NCBI GenBank assembly: GCA_000231825.2
Contig: AFXF02001488.1
Coordinates: 248,001 to 312,000, forward strand
DNA: 64,000 nucleotides
Reading direction: 5' to 3'
Origin: Tetrahymena elliotti 4EA
Lineage: Eukaryota; Ciliophora; Oligohymenophorea; Hymenostomatida; Tetrahymenidae
Made by a program: the position numbers and the translations under genes. Positions 52,729 through 64,000 of the stretch are shown here, in pieces. Below the pieces are notes generated by a model, which did no database searches, was not told the DNA's origin, and saw only the letters and a program-made list of their open reading frames with translations. The stretch's first letter is position 1, and every line of letters starts with the position of its first letter.

Positions 52729-55700
52729 ATGAACAATTTAAACAACAGGAAAGATTCAGAGAATTCTGATCTTGAGGAGCCCTTGATTAAGAAGTAGCCT
52801 GCTCCAGCTCAAACAGTTCCCAATCCTGCTGAAGAACATATTCTTATTTACATGGATGGCAGAATTTCTCCTGAAACATATGCTCCAAATGTCATTAACA
52901 ATTAAAAGTATACAGTACAAAACTTCATTCCTAAAGTTTTGTATAACTAATTTAAGTACTTTTTCAATTTATTCTTTTTAATCATTGCTCTTTCTCAGTT
53001 CGTTCCTCAACTTAAGGTCGGTTTCCTTTTTTCTTATGTAGCACCTTTAGTAATGGTTCTCACATTTACCATGTGCAATGAAGCATACGATGATTATAAG
53101 AGATATGTAAGAGATACTGAGTAGAATACATAGAAGTATAATGTTAGAAGAGATGGAAGCTCATATGAAATCAATGCTTGCGATCTTAAGCCTGGAGATT
53201 TGGTTGAGGTATTTATTTAATCATTTAATTGATTTATTCATGATCAGCATAATTTTGATAAGTATAATAAGAGGGATTTTAGTATTGTTGAAATATTTTA
53301 GGGATAATATAAATAAAAGCTTTATTATGAATGAGTTTTAAGAAGATTTAATTTAAAAATATTTTTAAAATAAAATTTAAATTTGAAAAGTTGAAAAAAA
53401 ACTCCAAATAGAATTTTTTTATTTTACAAAAAAATAATTTAGTTCAATATTTATTACCAAAAAACTAAATAAACTGAAGCAAATAAGTAAAATAAAAAGA
53501 AATAGTTTATGATGAATTTATCAAATAATTTATTAGACATATCTTAGATTGTTTAAATTTACAATAAAATTAAATAAAGAGCTTTACCCTATCTATTAGC
53601 AAATAATTACGAATATAATAGACAAGATATTTTATTTTAAAATATCTACTCAAGAAAAAAATATTTATGGATTTATCCAAAATTTAAATCCTTTCAATTT
53701 ATCAAATTTAAAAATAATAAATTTAATTATTTTTTAAATAGGTTAGAGCAAACTAAAGAGTTCCTGCAGATTTAATTTTGATTTGCACTTAGGAAGAAGA
53801 TGGTACTGTCTTCATCAGAACTGATTAATTAGATGGTGAAACAGATTGGAAATTAAGAAAAGCTATTAAATATACATAGAAGCGTAAAAACTATGATTTA
53901 CAAAAATTAAACGGTTGTGTTCGTGCAGACATGCCAAGAATTGATATTTATAAATTCTTTGGTTTATTCAAATCTACTGATACTGATTCTGAAAATAAAG
54001 ACGAATACCGTGAACCTCTCTCATTAGAAAACACTCTTTGGGCTAATACATATGTTGCAGCTGGCGAAGTTGTTGGATTGGTTATTTACACTGGTAAGGA
54101 TACTCGTTCTGTGATGAATACAAGAGAATCCAGAAATAAATTTGGTTTAGTAGATTTTGAACTTAACAGTTTAACTAAAACTTGCTTTATACTTATGTGT
54201 GTCCTTGCTTTTATGATCATTATGGCCAAGGGATTTGGTAATAACTGGCCTATTGAATATTTCCGTTTTGTTCTTTTACTTTCTAGTATTATCCCTATCT
54301 CTTTACGTGTTAACCTAGATGCTGCAAAGATTATATTTTCTTACAAAATCAACAATGATCCTTAAATTCCTGGTACTATTACTCGTAACTCATAAATTCC
54401 TGAAGAATTAGGAAGAGTACAATATATTCTTTCTGATAAAACTGGTACCCTTACTCAAAATGATATGATATTCCGTAAGCTTTGCTTAGAGAGTACCTTA
54501 TTCACAGATAAAAGTCTTAAAAAATTAGCAAACATAGTTAAGAAATAATGCTATGTAGCTGATGGTCCTTGTTCCGATGTTGCAGAAAAAGTAAAAGCAG
54601 ATTAACAATCTGGAAATCGTCGTCGTATTTATCGTCGTGATCGTGAATTAGTAGTAAGAGATATTATAACAGCTCTCTCTGTTTGTCATAACGTTACACC
54701 AGTTATGGATTAAGGATAAAAGGTTTATCAAGCTTCATCTCCTGATGAGGTCGCTTTAGTTAAGATTGCTGAAGATCTTAAAATGGAATTGGTTAAGCGT
54801 GATCAATAAAAAATAGTTATCAAAAACGCAAAAGGAGTAGAAGAAACATTCTTAGTCTTAGCAAATTTCCCTTTCACTAGTGAGTCTAAGCGTATGGGTA
54901 TTATCCTCAGACACTAACAAACAAACAGAGTTATTTTTTACTTGAAAGGTGCTGATTCTATCATGAAAAGCAGAGTACCAGAAGTTCAAAGAGGTTTCCT
55001 ATTAGATGAGTGTGAAAATCTTGCTAGAGAAGGTCTTCGTACTTTGGTCATTACTCAAAAGTATTTAACTGAAGAAGAATATCAAGAGTGGAATAGAAAA
55101 TATTAAGAAGCTTAAAACAGTGAAAATTTTGGTAATAGAGAAGACAAAATTCGTGAAGTTGTTGACTAACTTGAATTAAATATGGAATTCTTGGGTATCA
55201 CGTAAGATTTTCATTCAATTATTTGTTTATTAATTCAATTTGATGAGAAAGAACCATATTGTTAAAATCAAATTAACATCAAACAAAATATCAAAATAGA
55301 ATTTGATGAAACAATATTTTATTAACAAAAATAAATTTTTAAATACAGTGGTGTTGAAGATAAATTATAAGAAGATGTTGCTGCTACTATTTCAAGCTTA
55401 AGAAGAGGTGGTATTAATGTATGGATGCTTACTGGTGATAAGGTAATATTATAAAGAAAATATATGGATATATTAATCTATTAATTTTATAGGTTGAAAC
55501 TGCTACTTGTATTGCTATTTCTACTGGTTTGAAAAGTATTACAGAAGATATATTTATTATTAGAGATGTTGAAGATGAAATGATACTTACTTAAAAACTT
55601 AATGAGTATGGTAAAAAGAATGCGGTCCTTGTTATTGATGGTGTCTCCTTGTAAACTGCCCTTACCCATAGAGAAAAATTGTTCTTCGAAGTAGCTACCA

Positions 55701-56862
55701 GTGCTCCTAGTGTTGTTTGTTGTAGATGCTCTCCCACTCAAAAAGCTGTTGTTACTGATGGTGTTAAGCACCACACAAACAAGATTACTTTAGGTATTGG
55801 TGATGGTGGTAATGATGTTGGTATGATTTAAAGTGCTCATGTTGGTATTGGTATTGTTGGTAAAGAAGGTAAAGCTTTTTATTTTATTAAAAATGAAAAA
55901 TAACATTTATTTAATTTATGATTACAGGTAAACAAGCTGCTCTTGCTTCTGATTATTCAATTTTGAAATTCAAATATCTTGCTAAGTTACTATTGTTCCA
56001 TGGTAGATTAAACTATAAGAGAACTGCTGTTATGAGTCAATTCGTTATTCACAGGTAAATTAAAAAAAAAATTTTTAATTTATATTTGATTAAGCATAAA
56101 TCATATTTTTTGAAGCTTTTCATTTATTATTTAATATTTATTAATTATTAATATAAAATAAATAGAGGTACTATTATTTCTATTATGTAGACAATATTTA
56201 ACTGTATCTTCTACTTTGTTCCTATTCCTATCTATAACGGTTACTTGATGCTTGGTTATACTACTGTTTACACTTTACTTCCCGTTTTTTGTCTTCTTTT
56301 AGACTAAGATGTCAATCCTAAAGCTGCTTTGGAATATCCTGAACTTTACAAGACTTTACAAAGTGGTAGAGATCTAAATCTTAAAACTTTCTTGTAGTGG
56401 GTCTTCAAGAGTATATACCAAGGTTTGATTATTATGGCTCTCGCCTTCACACTTTTTGATAATAGTTATTTCCATATAGTCACAATTACATTCTCAACTT
56501 TAGTATTGTGTGAAATTCTTAACGTTCATTCTGAGTTGAATAGAATTACTTGGGTAACTGTACTTTTCACATCTGGAACTATTATCTTTTATGTTTTATC
56601 AGTTTATTTCATTAATGAATACTTGGATATGAAGGCTCTCAATATTGATTTTGCTATTAATATTGTTATCATATCTGCTATCTGCTGGTTGCCTTTCTGG
56701 GCTATGAAGAAATACTATAGCATGGTTTAACCTGATGACTATTAAACTATTATGAAGCTTGTCAGAAAATAAGAAGCTGAAGAAAAGATCTTTGGTGAAA
56801 ATGTTAATGATGATATGAGACCCTTGGAAGATTTTGGTACTTCAACAAAGGACTAATCATGA
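52729..56862 (+). CDS. P4-type ATPase, ATP9/Neo1-class phospholipid flippase
   Basis: Six exons (52729-53208, 53742-55201, 55349-55442, 55493-55868, 55928-56054, 56166-56862) encode 1077 aa. P-type hallmarks: [10 protein letters not shown] (actuator domain, D-x-E-T, about residue 191), the PISLRVNLD fourth membrane helix typical of ATP9/Neo1, the phosphorylated aspartate in SDKTGTLT (about 392), KGADSIM for nucleotide binding, MLTGDK, and [11 protein letters not shown]. Membrane helices appear in pairs at the expected places, including six at the C-terminal end. The Neo1/ATP9 group works without a CDC50 subunit and acts in the Golgi-endosomal system, moving lipids to the cytosolic leaflet. 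Intron 1 is unusually long for this window (533 nt). All catalytic residues are intact. The C-terminal tail is acidic. Lipid specificity is not deducible. Confidence 0.95.
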
Positions 56863-57986
56863 TGAGCAAAGGAGTTGCTTCAATTAAAAATATTTATTTT
56901 TTCTTTTTGCTTCACTTTAAAACTAAATAAGACCTAATTTTGGAAGCAAAATTTATAAATATATCTATACTATAAAATCTATAAAATTCACTTATATTTT
57001 TAATTTAATAAACTACAATTGCTGCTTTTTAATCAAATTGATTGATTTCTTTAAAACTAAAAACTCATTTAAAGTTGCTTAGGTTGAATTTGTTTAAGCT
57101 ATAATTGCTCTTTCCTTAAAATTTTAGCTTCAAATAAACCTTTAATCCTAAAATAATTTATCTTCATCTAAGAAAAATCGATCTGTAAAAATTAGATTAA
57201 TAAGCAGGACTTGGCTTATCTTGGTTTAAATTCTTTTTAATCATATTTAAAGCTTTTAGATGATCTAAGAAATTTGTAATTCATCTATGGATTTCTTAAA
57301 AAGCTTTAAATTGTGTCTATTAGCTAGAACTCAATGGATTTAAATTAAATTAAATAATTGATTAATGTGTGTACATAAAAACATAACGTATTATATTTTA
57401 TCCACAACAAATTTTATTTTTCTTATTTTTAATATCTTCGCGCTCTTTATTCAAAATTTTATCAATTCTTTTACAAAAAATACTCGTTAATTTTTTAAAA
57501 TGAATAAACATTTTCAAGATATTCCTGAATCTTTAGAGTTTTTTATTTCAAATGAATGAATAAAGCAAATAAATAAAAATCTGTTAATATTTGCATGAAA
57601 TCTGTAAATAGTTTAATTTGGATTGAATTCAATTTTTAAAATAATGCTCAGACACAAAATTGTGCCAAAAATAAAAATCCAATCATAATTTACATATAGG
57701 TTGATTATTAAATTGTTCATCAAAAACTAAGATTTATGAATGTATGTATGTGTTAAGAGATTTCTGAATTTTAAATTCAAAAAAAAATAATTTGCATTTC
57801 CTATAATAAAAATAAAAACTGAAAATATCAGCGGTAATCAAAAACTTAAATTTACTTAAAAACTTTGTAAGCACACCAAATACATTAATCAATAAATTGA
57901 AAAATAACAATCAATAAAATATCTAGTAATTAATTGTTGCAATATTTATTTTCATATCATCTACAGCTCGTTCCTCTATCTAGATA
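56863..57986. other. spacer with a hairpin-rich 3' flank
   Basis: About 1.1 kb after the ATPase gene. Contains a 13-bp dyad (57245-57257 with 57299-57311) closing a 67-nt hairpin, listed separately. No coding frame supported. Confidence 0.55.
57245..57311. repeat. 67-nt hairpin with 13-bp perfect stem
   Basis: ATTTAAAGCTTTT at 57245-57257 is the exact reverse complement of AAAAGCTTTAAAT at 57299-57311. Inside, AAGAAAT and ATTTCTT form a second 7-bp stem around a 17-nt loop. A short palindrome, TTAGATGATCTAA, interrupts the left arm. It lies about 380 bp past the ATPase stop codon. Low-complexity A/T makes short dyads common, but a 13-bp stem with an inner stem is uncommon in this window. Confidence 0.5.
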
Positions 57987-60100
57987 ATGATATAGTGTAC
58001 TTCCTATGTAAATAATAATAAAGTTTTAAGCAGCTGCAATAGCTAATAGTCTGCTGCTAGCAATTATAATCACCAACAAGATTTTAGTTAATTACTATTT
58101 CAATTCACAAACAAACTAGATAATTCTAGTTCCAAAATTATTGATTTCTATGACAGCTTTTTATTAAAAAAATTGGATCTGGCTGAGCAGCATATTGAGT
58201 AGATTGCTAAGCTAAGCACTCTTAAAAAACAAAGAAAAAGAGTTAAAAATCCAACAATAAAAGAATTAGAATAGCAAAAGATCGATTAGGAGAACTCTTA
58301 GTAATTAAAAAAAATGAAAATACCCTCTAATCCTCAAAATTAAAAATCTTAAAAGAAAATATTTGATGATAAATTCATGAATGACTTATCTAAAGATCTT
58401 CTTTAGTTAGATCTAGATTTTATGGATGATGATAATAAAACTATTTTGTAAACATCTTCAAAAAAACAAAGGTTTTCTCATAAAAATTTACAAAGTAATG
58501 GTTTGAGTAAAGCATCTTCTTAACAAAATAATGAGCCAATTGTGAGAATAAATGGATTAAATATACTTGAAAAATAATCATCTTCTTCTAAGAAAAAAAA
58601 TAGCCCTCAAGGTAATTAGTATTTTCTTTTATTTTTATTTTAAAATTTACTATAATAAAAATAGACTAATAATTGTAAGGAAAAACTAAAAATCAGTAGA
58701 CCTAATCTAGGCTGAGTTTGAAGGATTAAAAAGAATAAAAAATAGGAAAGTAAATGATTAATGAAAACAGTAATATAAAGAGCAATACCTTAGAAGTTTC
58801 TAAAGCTGCTAATGGTAATAAATATAGAAAATCTTTGATAGAGCAATTTTCTGAAATTAAAGTCAAACCAAAGGAAGAAATCAAAAATGAAAATTTTGAA
58901 ATTTCTAAGTAGATTGAATCAATAAATATTGAAGATTTTTGCTCAAATACAGGAAATAATACTTAATTCTGCCAATAGTAACCTGAAAGAGCTAAAGAAT
59001 CTAATACTGATTAATACAACTAAGAGTCTATGCTCCTACCTAATTCTTCTATCAGTTATAGTGATGGATAAATATAGTTACATTTTAATGAAAATGATGA
59101 TTATGCTCATGCTAATAGTATGTAACCACAATAAGTTCCAGATGGATTCTATATTCATGGTAATAATCATATCATATTGGATGAAGACGAAGTAGAAAAC
59201 GATTATGAAATGACTGATTATTCTTCAAATGAGAGCTCGAATTTAGGATCTCCAATCTTCAACTGGGTTAATAAAGAAGAAAATCTTAATGAAAAATTAT
59301 ATTTAATCAATGAAACATACAATAACAATAATAGTACTGTTTACAATATTCCTTGTAATAAATTTAATTAGAAGAATTAAAATATCTTTGAAACTAACTC
59401 ATCATAAATATCAGGATCAAATGAAAATAGTAAAACTTACAATCAATTAAGTTAAGAATATTTCACTTAAAATACTTTTGGATTTGGCTACAACTAACCT
59501 TTATTCTTTGAAGAAAATTCTAGCAATTCCCAATAAAATTTCAAAAATATTCCAAATTTTTCTTAAGATTCTTTCCAAGGGATCAACTTCAACAACTACT
59601 AATCTAAAGGAGGAATGTAATAGGAATTCGCAAATTAAAATATGTTTATTTCTTTAAGCAATAATGATAGTAACAGTAATAATCCTTATATTTACTAAAA
59701 TAAACAATTGCTTTAAAGTCCATAAAAATTAAAAACTGTTAAATAAAGGAAGATATTGTATTGCAATAATAAAGAAGTCCCATCTTGGGCTTAAGATTTG
59801 AAGTAAGTTACTTAAAAAGTAAGAGAATAAAAAGCCAGAGGAGATGACCCAATAAAATTATTTGGTGTGTTTGTTGTTGAAAGCCTCTAACTTAGAGAGG
59901 TATTTAAGAATACTGGTAAAAGATATGATGAAGGAAGAGGTTCTTCAGCAAATTGGAGATAAGATTATACTCCTGAGTAGGTTATGGACCTAATTAATGC
60001 AACATCTTAAACCCCTAACAAAAAACAAAAAATGCAATCTAAATTTAAGTCTTTCCTATAAAATTCATTTAACTCCATCAAAAAAAAGCTAATTTAATGA
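57987..60100 (+). CDS. INCENP/Sli15 homologue (chromosomal passenger complex) with IN-box
   Basis: Two exons (57987-58611 and 58665-60100; intron 53 nt) encode 686 aa. Most of the protein is Asn/Ser/Gln/Lys-rich and unstructured, with a basic helical N-terminal segment (about residues 55-100). Near the C-terminus (about 579-645) it has the complete IN-box: PSWAQDL, a helix, GDDPIKLFGVF, LREVFKNTGKRYD, then GRGSSANW. The IN-box is the Aurora-kinase-binding and activating module of INCENP; the paired serines before A-N-W are the residues Aurora B phosphorylates for activation. The chromosomal passenger complex controls chromosome segregation and cytokinesis. The start could lie further upstream, since the frame is open there. 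The identification rests on the IN-box; the divergent body and missing alignable N-terminal centromere box leave the rest unassigned. Confidence 0.85.
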
Positions 60101-60786
60101 AAAAATTCATTTTTTGAAATATATTTATTGTAGATAAATAATATAAATTAAATTAAATTGCTACAATCCATCTTTTTCCTTTTAGTCTATCAAAAATAAA
60201 TAAATTGTAAAAATATATGCTATTATTTTTTATGTTCTGTATAGAATTTTTTAATCAAAAGTTATAAATTTTCCAATCTCTTGATTTTTTTTAATTTTAA
60301 ATTTTCCAAATAGAATAAATTTTTATTACTCTTTGTAAAATTTTAGATTTATATGGTGTTACATTTAATTAATAATTAGGAGGTATAGAAGTTATTAGGC
60401 ATTAAAGAGTAAAAAAAATTTTATGATAAATTAATCACTGAGAATACTACTCATAAATGAGTTTATTTTATTTTGAGATAAAGAGAATATATTATAAATA
60501 TTAGATACTCAAGAGATAAAATTTTATATTTATTATTAAATGTATTATTAATTGGGATATAATTGAATTTAATACAATGATTGAGAATAATACAGATAAA
60601 AAAAGTAATTGATTATATAATTTCAATTTTTAAGAATATAAAAATATATTATTAATATAAATTGTTAGTAAATATGCAAAATTTAATGAGGAATAAATTT
60701 CCGAATTTGTTAAAATTAAATTAGAAATAAATAGTTTTAGGTTTTTAATTAAATTTGTTAAATATAAACGATTAATATTGTAATTA
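60101..60786. other. AT-rich spacer between convergent genes
   Basis: About 690 nt with the 3' ends of two convergent genes; nothing else seen. Confidence 0.65.
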
Positions 60787-61867
60787 TCAGTTTATACTTT
60801 GGTCATCTGGATATAAATTCTCTTAGTCCTCTTCATTTTTAAAAATTTTTTATTCTTAATTAAACTTTTTATTTTTATCAGTATGAAGCAAAGTTGATTT
60901 CTGAGCCAAAGATATATTATTTTAACCTCCTTCTTTTAATGCTAATTTTTTATAATTGTAAATTAGTTAGATTATTTATAAAAATAAATAAAATAAATAA
61001 GTACTTTTCCTTCTTTGTAATCTTCTTTCAACTTCCTATTATTATTCATTTAAATTTTATTTAACTTAATTTGCTTGCTTTTCATTGTTATCAACAAAAC
61101 TTTAAAAGAGAGACCCCATCGTTTCAGCTTAATTTACATTAGCTTCCTAATGTATTTATAAATACATTCCAACTCTCTTTGATCTTTCAAGTTTTTTTTT
61201 TGAAATGCTATATTTAATCTAAGACTTTTTTATTTTAAAATTTGAAATTCATTATTTTTAAATTAAGTTCTTTTTAAAAAATAATTTTATTTACTCTACA
61301 ATTTTACTTGTATTTTAGCCTTAGTTGATGCATATTAAGTTTTGATTCCTTTTGACTGCTATTATTAGCTATAAATTATTATTCTTAAAAACTATCTAAA
61401 TCTTAATAGCTTGAGTTATCATCCTACTTTTCATCCAAACTATCATCATCATTACTGTTTTAAATTATTTCACTAAAAGTTTGTACTACTAAAGCAGGGT
61501 TTGGATTTTAAGTTTTTAGAAGTAAAACTTCATTTTATAAATCATCATCAATAATAACATTTTTTTAATCATTTTAATTTTTCTACTTTTCAACTTTTTA
61601 TTTGATTTTATCCTTATTTTTGGGAGTCACTATTTCTTTTAAAGTTTATTCATGGCATAAAATAATCTACATTTTTTCAAGGAAATAGAATTTAATAGGA
61701 TCTTTGATAGAGTCATAAAACTCTACACATTATGCATATAGGGTAATGAGATTTTCTACTATTTCTCTATTAAACTAACCATCAAGCATAAGTTCTTCAT
61801 ATTATAAAATGCTCATAAAAAGCTATCTATCTAAATATTAGGAAGAGGGATCTATTTAAAAAGGCAT
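60787..61867 (-). CDS. unrecognised helical protein
   Basis: Three exons (61867-61295, 61218-61005, 60941-60787; introns 76 and 63 nt) encode 313 aa with consistent phases. The first third is ordered and helical (YLDRQLFMSILQYEELMLDG, VENLITLYAQCVEFYDSI). The middle is Lys/Gln-rich with an Asp-rich patch (IIDDDL, NDDDSLDE). The third part is a charged helix (KRVGMYLQIHQEANVNQ, then EQQQEVERRLQRRK) that reads like a coiled coil, followed by a polar tail. I do not recognise a family. The start is the first ATG after an in-frame TGA; an upstream exon cannot be excluded. Coding GC is above flanking DNA, supporting a real gene. Confidence 0.7.
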
Positions 61868-62765
61868 GTAAAGTTTTCAGATTAAAAATGTTGTGTCTTC
61901 TGCAGTAAAAATATAGCTTTAAAATGAATATCAAATATTTATCAAATATTCTATTGATTCCAAATATTTTGCACAAGAAATTTCAATAAAAGAAATTATT
62001 AAATTTGTTTGATCAAAAAATATTAACACCTAATTTTAATTTAGATTTTATTAATGTCTTAATAACCAAATAAATTCTTTAAATATTTCAATCTACCATC
62101 AAAATTTTTCTAAAAATATATAAAATTAAATACTTGAAATTGGATTTCAATTTATTAAACAAAATATTATTAATTTACTTTTTAATTGAGAATTATTATT
62201 TTTTAACTTTCAAAAATAATATTTTACTCATTTAACATCACAATTAACAAAATAGAGTAGTAATAAAAGATAAAGAATGTATTAAGAAAAAATTAATAAT
62301 TTTAAATAATTTAAAAGAAATATACTATTAAAGATCTTATGATGTATGTAACAATTTACAAAATTTAATTATTTGATATAAGAATTTAGAATTTAAATAA
62401 ATTTAATAATCTTCTTTAGTTAAATAATTTTTATTTTCTTATTGTAAATATTCTTTGGTTTTTTGAAAGTTCATTTTTAATTTTAATTTAGTCTTTCTTC
62501 ATTTTTAAAATTATATTTATAAATTTACTTGAAAGCTACTAATCAAAAGCAATCAAAATAAAACACTAGCTTAGTATTATTGATCTATTTATCAAAAAAG
62601 TCTAAATTTGAAGAAATTTGATCACATTTAAATTAATAATCATTTTTTTTAAGGGAGAGAAGTTATTATATCAAATAAAATAAATCGTTTTTTATTAAAA
62701 AACTTGATAAGTAAATATTTTAAATAATTTTTTGTTGAAATTTAATAATTTTGATAATAAAATTT
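61868..62765. other. AT-rich spacer
   Basis: About 900 nt between two co-oriented minus-strand genes; no other feature seen. Confidence 0.6.
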
Positions 62766-64000
62766 TCAATCTTCATCAATATTTCTTGTAAGCAATTATG
62801 TGTTTGCAATTCTTCTTCCTGTAAGAGGTTTTCCAGTTTTTTTACTACTTTCTACTAGTTGATCTCTTTATTATTTTTCTAATTCCATTTCTTACTACTT
62901 TTTAATTCTCATTTCAGTTTATTTTTCTAAAGCTATACGATTACTTAATTCTATTCTATTTGTTGCTTCAGCTTAAATTTAAGATCTATCTCTTCTATGA
63001 CCATAATATTCCTTTACACTAAAGAACATAGGACCCATTTCTGCTAACCACTTAGGGTCTACAGATGTAACACAACTCATATATTCTTTTGTTGTCATAA
63101 TTAATTCATGATAAACAACATAATCTGGTGCATGGCCAAGAGTAAAAAGAGCACTTGAAGGATGTACTCTGCAAGGCATAGCTGTACGTAAATTAGTATA
63201 TTCTCCAATAGATTTAATTTTTGCTGCATGGGTGAAATAAGCAGCACAAATTGCTTTTCTAACTAGATCATAATCATTATTACAGCTATTCAACTTTAAA
63301 TTTTACTGTTTTGCTATGTCTTTCAGTTAAGACCTAACTTCTCTAACCTAAAATATTTTCCAATTAAAACAAAACTTAGATTTTCTCCAAAAATAAAATT
63401 AATTTATACCTTTCTTAATGTTTTAACTTAGATAAAATGGTCACTACACCACTAACCAGAGTAATCATTTTTTGTCCACTATTCATATACATTTAGTAGC
63501 GTTAAATGATCACTTTCAGAAACTAAAAGCTTTTCTCTAACTGCATCACTTTCTTCTTCTCTTCCTTTAGGCCTATAAAAGACAGATGGAACACTCAACA
63601 TACTAACAATTGTTAAAATTTCTTCAGTACATCCTAATTCATCAGCTGTTATAAGCATCTTAGTTAATGGTGGATCTAGTGGGAATTAAGCCATTTTCCT
63701 TCCTAAGTCAGTGATAGATCCTGCTTCATCTAAACAACCCTAAAAATTTATAAAACATATTTAAATCACATTTAAGAAAATAAAAAAATAATTTTACAAG
63801 TAACCAAAGTTGATACATAGAGTTTAGAATTGTTTCTTATGGAGGAGGATCCATGAAATCAAATTGTAACAAATCATCAATATTTAAAGATTTTAAAAGC
63901 AATACAACATTAGCCAGGTTAGTTCTTTATATTTCTGGGATATTATTTTCAAGCATATCAGAACGGAAATTTGTATCACTATATAGTCTGTGGCATATAC
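62766..64000 (-). CDS. DHX38: pre-mRNA-splicing DEAH helicase PRP16/DHX38, C-terminal part
   Basis: Three exons on the minus strand (63798 to beyond 64000, 63739-63410, 63347-62766), with introns of 58 and 62 nt; the N-terminal helicase core lies past the right edge. What is visible is the end of RecA2 ([30 protein letters not shown]), the winged-helix/ratchet region ([53 protein letters not shown]) and the OB-fold ([41 protein letters not shown]). This matches PRP16 closely and distinguishes it from PRP2, PRP22 and PRP43, whose OB-fold sequences differ. PRP16 remodels the spliceosome between the two steps of splicing. A Gln/Lys/Glu-rich tail of about 90 residues ends the protein. Confidence 0.95.

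Noticed and set aside
62979..63293. Stand-alone 104-residue minus-strand gene
   Set aside because: It is the middle part of the last PRP16/DHX38 exon, bounded by a TAA read as Gln on one side and by an internal codon on the other.

Overview
The window looks like macronuclear DNA of an oligohymenophorean ciliate, most likely a Tetrahymena. The sequence is roughly four-fifths A+T. Every long conserved protein reads through TAA and TAG (as Gln) and ends only at TGA. Genes are split by small, very AT-rich GT..AG introns (most 41-250 nt) and separated by 0.5-3.4 kb of AT-rich spacer. Coordinates below were read by eye with the ciliate code; exon phases were checked arithmetically for each spliced gene, but no alignment or RNA evidence was available.

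Layout, left to right: an OSCA/TMEM63-like channel on the minus strand, running off the left edge (1-3277); a DDX20-like DEAD-box helicase (4337-6550); a small MGNC-starting acylation candidate (9211-9642); a kinase-fold protein that has lost both the HRD and DFG aspartates (12760-14791, minus); a second small MGC-starting protein (18189-18704); a kelch-repeat protein (21815-23851, minus); a short kinase-N-lobe-like gene or relic (24455-25288, minus); a six-exon FAD monooxygenase (27165-28969); a 1284-residue coiled-coil protein (29908-34490); a hairpin-rich spacer (about 35570-36360) followed by three identical tRNA-Gln(UUG) genes (36719-37196); a medium-chain dehydrogenase/reductase (37883-38878); a tandem pair of Gln/Pro-rich coiled-coil paralogues (40329-43891); a HINT3-like HIT protein (44470-44898, minus); a 1345-residue protein with two cyclic-nucleotide-binding domains (45637-50606); a P4-ATPase of the ATP9/Neo1 class (52729-56862); an INCENP/Sli15 homologue carrying the Aurora-binding IN-box (57987-60100); an unrecognised small protein (60787-61867, minus); and the C-terminal part of the spliceosomal DEAH helicase PRP16/DHX38, cut by the right edge (62766-64000, minus).

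There is no operon logic: these are independent nuclear genes. Shared themes are RNA processing (DDX20-like, PRP16), membrane transport and lipid asymmetry (OSCA/TMEM63, P4-ATPase), cyclic-nucleotide or kinase-type signalling, and mitosis (INCENP). The most unusual items are the doubly degenerate pseudokinase, the INCENP homologue recognisable essentially only by its IN-box, a first cyclic-nucleotide domain split by a long Gln/Ser-rich insert, and a compact run of nested hairpins next to the tRNA cluster that fits no gene I recognise.
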